NCBI GenBank assembly: GCA_002392765.1
Contig: DGHT01000028.1
Span: 1 to 33,732 of the forward strand
DNA length: 33,732 nt
Direction: 5' to 3'
DNA from: Verrucomicrobia bacterium UBA3841
GTDB taxonomy: Bacteria > Verrucomicrobiota > Kiritimatiellia > RFP12 > UBA1067
Each line of letters begins with the position of its first letter. The stretch's first letter is position 1. Position numbers and translations under genes: made by a program. The notes under the pieces were generated by a model. The model did no database searches, was not told where the DNA came from, and saw nothing but the letters and a program-made list of their open reading frames with translations. Below, piece by piece: positions 22,993-29,622 of the stretch.

Positions 22993-24069
22993 TCAGAACC
23001 CCATTCCCGCGAGAATGCCCGCGAGCTGTTTTTTGACGACGGCCATGGACAGGTGTTTCTTGAAGAAGTCGTACGCCGCGGCGTCGTAGCTTTCCATGTT
23101 CGCGCGGTCGGCCCTGTATTCTTCGACCGCGCGCACGATCGCCGCCGCGTCGCCGGGAGGCGTGAATTTTATCGCTTTGCAGTCCTTTGCCTCCGGCGGG
23201 TAGCCGGTGCAGTATTCGTTGATCACGGGTTTCGCGCACCCCATCGCCTCGAATATCTTGTTGCCTATCACGCGCGAGGCCTTCTCCGTCGTCCCGAACA
23301 CGCCCAGTACGACATCGTGCGCGCGAATGACTTTCGGAACGTCGACGTACGGGACCTTTTCGAGAAAACGCACGTTCTTCAGTCCGGCGGCTTTCGCCTC
23401 CGTCGCCGCCTTGTACGCGCCCCACCCGAGGAAATCCCACCGGATCGGCAGGTCCTGCGTAATGCGCGCCGCCTCGACGATGTATTCGGTTCCGTGCAGC
23501 GGCAGATACGCGCCGTGGTAAAGGACCTTGAAAACATCCTCTTCCCTCTTCCCCGTTTCCTCTTCCCTCTTCTCCGGCTTGAACACTGTTTCATCGGTTC
23601 CGGTGAAAAGGGCGGCCATCTTTTCGCGAGGCACGGCGAATTCGCGGCTGCAGAAATCGACATGGCAGGACGTGTCCCAGGTCACGAAGTCCGGCGCGTT
23701 CATCATTTTCTTTTCCAGACGGTGCAGGCGGATCGCGCGCGGCTCTTCCGCCTTCCACTTTTTCTGTTCAAGGACTTTCTTGTCCCACGCCGATATCATC
23801 GGATCGAAAAGCACCTTGATCCCGCGCCTGTGCGCCCATCTGACGGCCGCGAGAATGTCGCGCTGTCTGCATACCGGCACCCATACGAGATCCGGACGCG
23901 GTCTGCGCCACAGCCCTCTCAGGAACGCTTCGACGTCGCCGAATTTCGGACAGACTTTCACGTCGAAGAAATCGACTTCCCAGCCGAGTTCCCTGAAGAG
24001 CGCAATATTGACGCGGTTGCGCGAATAACCGTGGTCGAACCTTCCCCAGAAAAGGACTCTTCGCGTCAT
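22993..24069 (-). CDS. GT4-like (GT-B) glycosyltransferase
   Basis: 358 aa from the ATG at 24069, which overlaps the stop of the upstream membrane-protein gene (ATGA); a longer frame upstream is a shadow. The first lobe has RRVLFWGRFDHGYSRNRVNI, a frequent GT-B opening with a flexible GYS/R loop. The second lobe has VLYHGAYLPLHGTEYIVEAA, VRFLEKVPYVDVPKVIRAHDVVLGVFG and the donor-binding NKIFEAMGCAKPVI, which are hallmarks of family 4-type enzymes. Between the lobes a charged insert (EKREEETGKREED) is encoded by a 14-bp direct duplication spaced 21 bp and is probably a tolerated linker expansion. The sugar specificity is unknown. Confidence 0.85.
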   Translation of the reverse strand: MTRRVLFWGRFDHGYSRNRVNIALFRELGWEVDFFDVKVCPKFGDVEAFLRGLWRRPRPDLVWVPVCRQRDILAAVRWAHRRGIKVLFDPMISAWDKKVLEQKKWKAEEPRAIRLHRLEKKMMNAPDFVTWDTSCHVDFCSREFAVPREKMAALFTGTDETVFKPEKREEETGKREEDVFKVLYHGAYLPLHGTEYIVEAARITQDLPIRWDFLGWGAYKAATEAKAAGLKNVRFLEKVPYVDVPKVIRAHDVVLGVFGTTEKASRVIGNKIFEAMGCAKPVINEYCTGYPPEAKDCKAIKFTPPGDAAAIVRAVEEYRADRANMESYDAAAYDFFKKHLSMAVVKKQLAGILAGMGF

Positions 24070-24839
24070 TTCTTCGCCCTCCCCGCCTGGTATATCGCGA
24101 CAAGCGCGAATATCGCAATCATCATTTCCCCGCCTTCCTCGAGCGCCGTGCAAAGCGATCTGGCGGCGTTTGCGGTTCCGTCCAGAGTCGCCATCTTTTC
24201 GCCCGTCGCGTGCTTGACCCACGAAGGGAACCTGTCGGAAATCTGCACCAGAACGCCGCTCGCGCCGAAGCATCCTATCGACCACGCATCCGGCCTGAGC
24301 GACAGCACTCCCTTGATCCACGACGGCAGCAGATAGACGAACCCCGCCGCGAAAACGCCGAAGAACGCCGCGAAGTACAGGGATATCGCGGCCTTCATCC
24401 CGGCCGGGATGCCAGGATTCGTCAGTACGCGCATCTTGAACGGCGTTCCCGTAAGCGGCGATCCGTTCGGTTTGACGAGACCCGGCGCGAGAGAGCCGTC
24501 CCGCATGACGAAATCCGGGTAGAGCAGGTGGAGCGCAGCGTTGTGGAGATCCATTTCCTTGATTATGGCCATCGCCGTTACGAGCGTCACCATCGCCGAC
24601 AGGGCGATCTGCCTTTTGCGCGAACCGCCGAACGGCCGGAGAATCCACACCGCCGGGATGATGAGCGCGAAGAACGGAAGGGTTGCCAGTTCGAACGGCG
24701 AGTATCCGTCCCGGTCGAAACAGTTCATGAGGGTTTCGGGCGGCATGACGGCCCACGTCGCGGCGAGTGCCGCGATGGAGACGGTGAACAGGAACGGCGA
24801 AAAGAGCCATCCGGTCCGGTGCGTGCTGTCGTTGTCCAT
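24066..24839 (-). CDS. Multi-pass membrane protein of unknown function, glycan operon
   Basis: 257 aa with a good ribosome site (AAGAAAGGCGGC). Five or so hydrophobic segments are visible: FLFTVSIAALAATWAVM, LATLPFFALIIPAVWIL, IALSAMVTLVTAMAII, LYFAAFFGVFAAGFVYLL and MMIAIFALVAIYQAG. A periplasmic or cytoplasmic loop between segments 3 and 4 has LLYPDFVMRDGSLAPGLVKPNGSPLTGTPFKMRVL. I recognise no family. The overlap with the next glycosyltransferase start and the 15-bp gap from the preceding one suggest a role in the same glycan pathway, for example presenting a lipid-linked acceptor; this is inference from context only. Confidence 0.7.
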   Translation of the reverse strand: MDNDSTHRTGWLFSPFLFTVSIAALAATWAVMPPETLMNCFDRDGYSPFELATLPFFALIIPAVWILRPFGGSRKRQIALSAMVTLVTAMAIIKEMDLHNAALHLLYPDFVMRDGSLAPGLVKPNGSPLTGTPFKMRVLTNPGIPAGMKAAISLYFAAFFGVFAAGFVYLLPSWIKGVLSLRPDAWSIGCFGASGVLVQISDRFPSWVKHATGEKMATLDGTANAARSLCTALEEGGEMMIAIFALVAIYQAGRAKK

Positions 24840-24854
24840 ATTTTGCCGCCTTTC

Positions 24855-26015
24855 TTATGTGTTGTGCATTCCGCCGGGGGATGCGTGCAGCCGCTTGTAC
24901 AAAGCGAGCGTTTTCTCGCACATCGCCGCAGTTGAAAAGTTCTCGCGGACCGATCTGGCGGCGGCGTCCGCCATCTTTTCCCTGCCGTCCGCGTCCATAG
25001 ACATCATCCGCTCCAGAACTCGGGCGAGCGCGCCTGCGTCGCCGGGCGGGAAAAGGAATCCCGTCTTGCCGTCATCTATCGTCTCGCACGCCCCGCCGTG
25101 CGCGGCGCCGGCCACGAGCCGCCCCATGGCCTGCGCTTCCGGGATGGTGCGCCCGAACGCTTCCGGCTGGTCGGAGGACGCGTTGACGACTATCTCGCTG
25201 GCGGCGTACGCGGACGGCATGTCGTCGGTATGCTCCAGAAACACGGTCTGCGGCATGCCCGGCCCCGCCGCCATGGCTTTGAGTTCGTCGGAATAGGCCT
25301 TCCTGCCCTGGTCGGATCCGACGAAAAGCAGACCGAAATCGCGGCGTTTGCACATCGCCGCCGCTTCGAGAAGGAGTTTCTGTCCCTTCCAGTACGTCAA
25401 GCGTCCGGGAAGAGTTACAATCTTCAAGTCCTCCGGGAAGCCGAGCGATTTTTTGAACGCGGCGGCTTTGGCGGCATCGACGGCGTCCGGACGGAAAACA
25501 TCGGTGTCCGCGCCTCTGTGGATTAGCGTGATTTTCGACGGATCCGCGCCGTATGTAGAGAGGATATGCTCCAGTACGCACTTCGATATCGCTATCGTAT
25601 GCACACCCGATATCATCACCCGGTTGTACGGGATTTTGAGGAAGCGCGGGCTCGTCCCGTACAGTCCGTGCCATGTCGAGATGAAAGGGATGCCGGTCGT
25701 GGCCGATGCGCGCTTGACGCTCCACGCGGGGGCGCGCGAGCGAACGTGCATGAGCGTCACGCCCTCTCTTTCCGCGAGGGCGGCGATAAGCGACGCGTTG
25801 CGCCTGATCTTGAAAGGATTCTTCGTGTCCAGCGGAAGCGTCCAGTGTGCGGTGGGCGTGCCTTCGAGTTTTTGCGCAAGGCGCCCGCCTGCGGACGCAA
25901 CCGCGTTCGGAATGCCGGCGGCGGAAAGCGCGCGGGCGATTTCGAGCGTGCCTCGCTCGACCCCGCCCTGCTCCATGGCGGGGAGGACTTGAAGTATTTT
26001 GATCGGCTTAGTCAT
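24855..26015 (-). CDS. GT4 family (GT-B) glycosyltransferase
   Basis: 386 aa and first gene of the minus-strand glycan operon. The N-lobe shows the usual glycine-rich acceptor loop, ILQVLPAMEQGGVERGTLEIARAL. The C-lobe shows ITLIHRGADTDVFRP, VTLPGRLTYWKGQKLLLEAAAM, LFVGSDQGRKAYSDEL and the E-x7-E-type donor motif EAFGRTIPEAQAMGR, with GFLFPPGDAGALARVLE after it. These are the standard marks of retaining family 4 enzymes such as LPS-core WaaG-like transferases. The exact donor is unknown. Possible -10 sequences (TATACT or TATGGT) lie within 8 bp of the ATG, but no -35 partner is clear. The following gene starts 15 bp downstream. Confidence 0.9.
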   Translation of the reverse strand: MTKPIKILQVLPAMEQGGVERGTLEIARALSAAGIPNAVASAGGRLAQKLEGTPTAHWTLPLDTKNPFKIRRNASLIAALAEREGVTLMHVRSRAPAWSVKRASATTGIPFISTWHGLYGTSPRFLKIPYNRVMISGVHTIAISKCVLEHILSTYGADPSKITLIHRGADTDVFRPDAVDAAKAAAFKKSLGFPEDLKIVTLPGRLTYWKGQKLLLEAAAMCKRRDFGLLFVGSDQGRKAYSDELKAMAAGPGMPQTVFLEHTDDMPSAYAASEIVVNASSDQPEAFGRTIPEAQAMGRLVAGAAHGGACETIDDGKTGFLFPPGDAGALARVLERMMSMDADGREKMADAAARSVRENFSTAAMCEKTLALYKRLHASPGGMHNT

Positions 26016-26070
26016 TTCAGTATACCATAGATTCTATCAAACTTTGCCGATTTTATCTACAGAAATAGTC

Positions 26071-26170
26071 CAGAAATTACAAAACCCTGATTTGTCGAGA
26101 TAGCTAGCGGACGGGTATGCGGCGTTGGCATCGGGGCGGCATGGCGGCAGACGCCCCAGCCTCCAAAAAT
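26071..26170 (+). repeat. Partial copy of the 257-bp MITE-like element
   Basis: About 100 bp nearly identical (three mismatches seen by eye) to 29232-29331, beginning with the same 17-bp end CAGAAATTACAAAACCC. The similarity stops in an A/T run shortly before the IS1595 element; the right end is missing. The 246-bp gap between the glycosyltransferase and the transposase otherwise holds the IS end and promoter. Confidence 0.85.
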
Positions 26171-26224
26171 TTTTTCGGATTTTTTTTCATTTTTTGCTTG
26201 ACTTTTCCAAAACTGGGTGGCTGA

Positions 26225-26254
26225 TTGACGGGCCTAAAAAGGATTTGGTATAAT
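26225..26254 (+). promoter_or_regulatory. Transposase promoter overlapping the left IS end
   Basis: TTGACG (26225-26230) lies inside the terminal inverted repeat; an 18-bp spacer leads to TATAAT (26249-26254). The ATG follows after exactly 7 nt, predicting a leaderless transcript. Transposase bound at the end would block its own promoter. Confidence 0.65.
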
Positions 26255-26261
26255 TTTCGGT

Positions 26262-27221
26262 ATGAAAGCGACGCTAAAACATCCTTATCCGAACGACTAC
26301 GAAGAGTTCATGGACTCGTTTCAGACAGAACAGGACTGTGCTGATTACCTTGAATGGATTCGTTGGGGCGACCACTTCTCTTGTGCAAAGTGTGGTTGTC
26401 ACGAGTTCTGGCAGATGGCGGATGGAATTCGCCGGTGTAAGAGTTGCCGTTTCAAGAATCGGGTCACGGCTGGGACGGTATTTGAAGATGGCCGGAAATC
26501 GCTTCGCCTGTGGTTCAGCGTGATGTGGTTGTTAATGGCGCAGAAGATCGGCATGAGTGCTAAGAACTTCCATGACGTATTTGGGTTTGGCAGTTATCAG
26601 ACATCTTGGGGCTGGCTTCAAAAACTGAGAAGCGTAATGATTCGCGCTGGCGGGGAAAAGTTGACGGGGCGTGTCGAGCTTGACGAGACATATGTCGGTG
26701 GCCAGAAAGAGGGCAAACGCGGACGGGGTGCGGAGTGCAAAACGCTTGCTTTGGTGGGGGTTGAAGGCGAAAGCGGCAAGAAACTGGGCCGTGTTAGGTT
26801 CCGGATAATTGGCGGCGCGACGTCTGAAGAGATGCAAAAGTTCGTCGAGGACTATATTGACGAGAAGGCAACGGTGGTCACGGATGGGCTAAAGTCTTAT
26901 GATTTTCTTGACGCGGCCCGAACCCACGTACGGTATGTCCAGTCAGGCAAGAACAAAGCAGAGGAAAACGGAAGCCGACTTGAGCATGTCCATCTGGTCA
27001 TTTCGTTGCTCAAACGATGGTTGCTGGGGACTCACCAAGGGGCTGTTACGCCCATGCACCTTGCTGGGTACCTTGACGAGTTTGCTTTCAGGTTCAACAG
27101 GAGGACGTCCATGCATCGCGGGAAACTATTCTACCGGTTGATTGAGCAGACCGTAACTACGCGACCAAGACCAATCAAGGACTTTTATGTCTCGGATGCC
27201 AGAAGGAGCTCCGGAAAATGA
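26262..27221 (+). CDS. IS1595-family transposase (ISXO2-like)
   Basis: 319 aa. An N-terminal zinc-ribbon (CAKCG...RRCKSC, about residues 42-65) binds the element ends. The catalytic domain has DETYVGGQK (first Asp), TVVTDGLKSY (second Asp) and a late HVHLVISLLKRWLLGTHQGAV block where IS1595 enzymes place the third residue as Asn/His rather than Glu. The C-terminus has the family-typical YLDEFAFRFNRR. It moves the element by cut-and-paste or copy-paste DNA transposition. The frame is intact and ends one base before the right inverted repeat. Lower GC than flanking core genes fits horizontal acquisition. Confidence 0.94.
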   Translation: MKATLKHPYPNDYEEFMDSFQTEQDCADYLEWIRWGDHFSCAKCGCHEFWQMADGIRRCKSCRFKNRVTAGTVFEDGRKSLRLWFSVMWLLMAQKIGMSAKNFHDVFGFGSYQTSWGWLQKLRSVMIRAGGEKLTGRVELDETYVGGQKEGKRGRGAECKTLALVGVEGESGKKLGRVRFRIIGGATSEEMQKFVEDYIDEKATVVTDGLKSYDFLDAARTHVRYVQSGKNKAEENGSRLEHVHLVISLLKRWLLGTHQGAVTPMHLAGYLDEFAFRFNRRTSMHRGKLFYRLIEQTVTTRPRPIKDFYVSDARRSSGK

Positions 27222-27352
27222 AAGGCCCGTCAATCAGCCACCCAGTAAACAATAAGTCCTCCAGCTGCCTTGGCCGTCGCGTCACTTCCTGCACCACCCG
27301 CGACGCGAATGAGATCGCCAAGCTGGTGGCAATGTTGCCATGAGCGCTGCCT

Positions 27353-27418
27353 GAGGGCCGCGAGCAATCGTGTTTCTGGTGTGACAATACGACGAAAACT
27401 CCTCCACTCCCAACTCCC
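27353..27418 (+). repeat. Direct repeat, left copy flanking the second ATPase gene
   Basis: Roughly 60 bp closely matching 29017-29081 (shared cores CCGCGAGCAATCG, GTTTCTGGTGTGACAAT, CGACGAAAAC), followed in both places by a C/T-rich tract of CTCCACTC/CTTAACT units. The 418-bp gene-free gap holds, in order, IS flank with an open C-terminal-looking frame (27248-27343, no family recognised), this repeat, the 33-bp tandem units and a promoter. Confidence 0.8.
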
Positions 27419-27515
27419 CCACTCTTAACTCTTAACTTTCAACTTGTCCGCAAAGATCACGGCAAGACGACGCCATTCGAAATCACGAAGTTCAACCATC
27501 TGTTTGGTCTGGAGA

Positions 27516-27594
27516 TTCATAAAAATGTAAAACTATGCGTATGATTCGTTCATAAAAGTGTTAGATAATCGCGATGATACGTTCATAAAAGTGT
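27516..27594 (+). repeat. Tandem repeat with 33-bp period upstream of the ATPase promoter
   Basis: TTCATAAAAATGT (27516-27528), TTCATAAAAGTGT (27549-27561) and TTCATAAAAGTGT (27582-27594) start exactly 33 bp apart. The first two units are also similar between the cores (ATGAT[T/A]CG before each next unit). They end 9 bp before the -35 hexamer, so they could be operator sites on one face of the helix. Confidence 0.75.
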
Positions 27595-27603
27595 GAACTG
27601 CAC

Positions 27604-27632
27604 TTGCGCTGGCTACTGATTTATGATAATAT
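27604..27632 (+). promoter_or_regulatory. Promoter of the second DUF4143 ATPase gene
   Basis: TTGCGC (27604-27609), a 17-bp spacer and TAATAT (27627-27632), with the ATG at 27640 after exactly 7 nt, again predicting a leaderless mRNA. An upstream in-frame TTG at 27604 lies in the -35 box and is not a likely start. Confidence 0.5.
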
Positions 27633-27639
27633 ATGCGTC

Positions 27640-29013
27640 ATGAAATCGAAAAAACCTGAAATTTACATTGCTCGGAAATTCGACAAGACGTTGTTGGCGT
27701 GGAAAAGCCGTGACAATCGTCTTCCGCTTATTGTCGAAGGTGCCAGGCAGGTAGGCAAGTCAGAATGCATAGAACATTTTGCCGAGGGGAGATACTCGTC
27801 TTTTGTTGAAATCAATTTCGTGGAAAGGCCGGAATTCAAAGGAGTGGTGCGTGATGGATATTCCACAGAGAACATAATACGCAACATATCGCAAATCGAT
27901 ACCAGATTCCGATTCGATCCAGGAACAACACTTGTCTTCTTTGACGAGATACAGGAGTTTCCAGACATTGCGACATCGCTCAAGTTCTTTGCGCAGGATG
28001 GGCGGTTCGATGTCATTTGCAGCGGCTCTCTGCTCGGTCTCAACGTCCAGCGCATACGAAGCCTCAGCGTGGGATATCAGGATCATGAGAAGATGTTCTC
28101 GCTTGATTTCGAGGAGTTTCTAAAGGCAAAAGGATACACGGACAGTCATATAGAGGATGTCTATGAACATCTTGTGGAGGCAAGGCCGCTGAACGAGGCG
28201 GTGGCAAATGCATACGCCAGGCTATTTCTGGACTATTGCGCACTTGGCGGAATGCCGGAAGTCGTAGCAAACTACATTGCAAGGGGGACGTTCGAGCAGA
28301 CGACTTCCATTCAGAAACGCATAGTGTCCGACTACAGAATCGACATACAGAAATACAGCGAGGGCCTAGACCCGGTTCGGATTTTAAGCGTATTTGATTC
28401 CATCGCCCCGCAGCTCGCGAAAGAGAACAAGAAGTTTCAGCTTTCCAGAGTTGAACGCGGAGCAAGGAAGAAGGACTACTGGGGTTGCGTCGAGTGGCTT
28501 TTGCAGGCTGGGGTCGTCAACCTATGCAATAGGCTCGATTTCCCCGAACTGCCACTGGCTGCACACGCAGAGAGCGATTTTTATAAGATATACATGGGCG
28601 ATACGGGGCTTTTGGTATCCATGCTGGACAGAGACTCTCAGGAAGACGTCAGGATTCGCCGCAATCTCGGCACATGGAAGGGCGGCCTTTTCGAGAACAT
28701 AGTTGGAGAGGCCCTTGTGAAAGCTGGCGAACGGCTTTTCTATTACAAGCGTGACAATTCTCCTCTGGAGATGGACTTCTTTCTGCGCGCGGGCGACGAT
28801 ATTGTGCCGATAGAGGTCAAGGCGGAGAATTCCAGAGGCAAGTCGCTTCGGACGTTGATAGACTCCGAGCATTATCCCGAAGTCCGGTGGGGTGTGAAGG
28901 TCGTCAACGGCAATGTCGGTTTCGAGCGGGATGTTCTCACGATTCCGCAGTGGTGTGCTTTTTTGCTTCCGAGGCTCGTGCGAGACTTTGATGCACGGCG
29001 GCGAGTCTCGTGA
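27640..29013 (+). CDS. AAA-family ATPase with DUF4143 domain (second, diverged copy)
   Basis: 457 aa from the ATG at 27640. Walker A is GARQVGKS (34-41) and Walker B LVFFDEIQE (98-106), with sensor VICSGSLLG. A middle helical region with CALGGMPEVV is followed by a DUF4143 domain with YKIYMGDTGLLVSML. The C-terminal PD-(D/E)XK-like core is KGGLFENIVGEAL...PLEMDFFLR...IVPIEVKAE. It differs strongly from the 15706 gene and is not a simple duplicate. The cellular role of the family is unsettled. The gene is framed by two direct ~60-bp repeats and preceded by three 33-bp-spaced repeats, looking like a discrete cassette. Base composition is lower in GC than the core genes, consistent with acquisition. 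Confidence 0.9.
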   Translation: MKSKKPEIYIARKFDKTLLAWKSRDNRLPLIVEGARQVGKSECIEHFAEGRYSSFVEINFVERPEFKGVVRDGYSTENIIRNISQIDTRFRFDPGTTLVFFDEIQEFPDIATSLKFFAQDGRFDVICSGSLLGLNVQRIRSLSVGYQDHEKMFSLDFEEFLKAKGYTDSHIEDVYEHLVEARPLNEAVANAYARLFLDYCALGGMPEVVANYIARGTFEQTTSIQKRIVSDYRIDIQKYSEGLDPVRILSVFDSIAPQLAKENKKFQLSRVERGARKKDYWGCVEWLLQAGVVNLCNRLDFPELPLAAHAESDFYKIYMGDTGLLVSMLDRDSQEDVRIRRNLGTWKGGLFENIVGEALVKAGERLFYYKRDNSPLEMDFFLRAGDDIVPIEVKAENSRGKSLRTLIDSEHYPEVRWGVKVVNGNVGFERDVLTIPQWCAFLLPRLVRDFDARRRVS

Positions 29014-29016
29014 AAC

Positions 29017-29220
29017 GAGGACCGCGAGCAATCGGGTTTCTGGTGTGACAATGCGACGAAAACCTTTCTCCCACTCCCAACTCCTCCACTCTTAACTCCT
29101 CCACTCTTAACTTCAAACTTTAAACTTCATTCCTAACTCCTCCACTCCCAACTAACCACTAACCACCCTCCTTCGCCAAGGCTACGGAGGGCAGGCTAAC
29201 CACTAACAACTCTCTCCCCA
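29017..29220 (+). repeat. Direct repeat, right copy, plus low-complexity C/T/A tract
   Basis: 29017-29081 is the right copy of the repeat at 27353. From about 29069 to 29220 the DNA is built from CTCCACTC, CCAACT, CTTAACT and AACCACT units with very few purine-rich stretches. It is interrupted by the hairpin at 29166-29191. No gene is seen in the 609 bp between the ATPase and the esterase. Confidence 0.75.
29166..29191. repeat. Small hairpin embedded in the low-complexity tract
   Basis: CCCTCC (29166-29171) pairs with GGAGGG (29186-29191) around TTCGCCAAGGCTAC. The core TTCGCCAAGG is one I recall from dispersed repeats in unrelated bacterial phyla; that is memory, not a search. Confidence 0.5.
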
Positions 29221-29231
29221 TACCCCCGTTT

Positions 29232-29488
29232 CAGAAATTACAAAACCCTGATTTGTCGAGATAGCCAGCGGACGGGTATGCGGCGTTGGCATCGGGGCGG
29301 CAGGGCGGCAGTCGCCCCAGCCTCCAAAATTTTTTTTGCCTGTAAACGACATCTCCGCGCTCTCCGCGCCTCTGCGTGAGACAAAAACCTGCGCGGCGGA
29401 CGCACAGGGTATCCCCCTCGCACGGCGAGTCCGCGAAGCGGATGCTCTGGCAGGGGTGCGCGTCCCTCCCCGGGTTTTGTAATTTCTG
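29232..29488. mobile_element. 257-bp MITE-like element with 17-bp terminal inverted repeats
   Basis: CAGAAATTACAAAACCC at 29232-29248 is repeated as its perfect reverse complement at 29472-29488. There is no coding frame of note inside. The left 100 bp recur at 26071-26170. The right part holds the hairpin module of locus D. No clear target duplication is seen. Confidence 0.65.
29409..29459 (+). repeat. Modular triloop-hairpin repeat, locus D
   Basis: GTATCCCCC (29409-29417), then CTCGC-ACG-GCGAG (29417-29429), TCCGC-GAA-GCGGA (29430-29442) and TGCTCTGGCAGGGGTGC (29443-29459). Same order as locus A, but with a different first stem. Confidence 0.8.
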
Positions 29489-29505
29489 GAAATAGTAGAG
29501 ATAAT

Positions 29506-29534
29506 TTGATTTTTCCGGCCGATTGTGATATTCT
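29506..29534 (+). promoter_or_regulatory. Promoter of the sialate O-acetylesterase gene
   Basis: TTGATT (29506-29511), a 17-bp spacer and TATTCT (29529-29534). The predicted leader is about 80 nt to the ATG at 29623. Confidence 0.55.
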
Positions 29535-29622
29535 TTACGATAGCGCACGGAGGGCGGACGTCTCTCCGGCGCGGCATGGCGGCTTGACGGCAGGCCGCCC
29601 GTCATCGAAAGGATTGCAGGAT

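Larger units (their letters stand above)
26212..27246 (+). mobile_element. IS1595-family insertion sequence
   Basis: A 1035-bp element with perfect 24-bp terminal inverted repeats: left 26212-26235, right 27223-27246, outer ends ACTGGGTGGCTG and CAGCCACCCAGT. It contains one intact transposase gene. The 8-bp flanks (TTTCCAAA on the left, AAACAATA on the right) do not match, so the expected target duplication is missing. Perfect ends and an intact gene suggest recent activity. Confidence 0.92.

Noticed and set aside
26204..27254. Target-site duplication for the IS1595 element.
   Set aside because: The 8-bp flanks TTTCCAAA and AAACAATA do not match; only a trivial AAA is shared.
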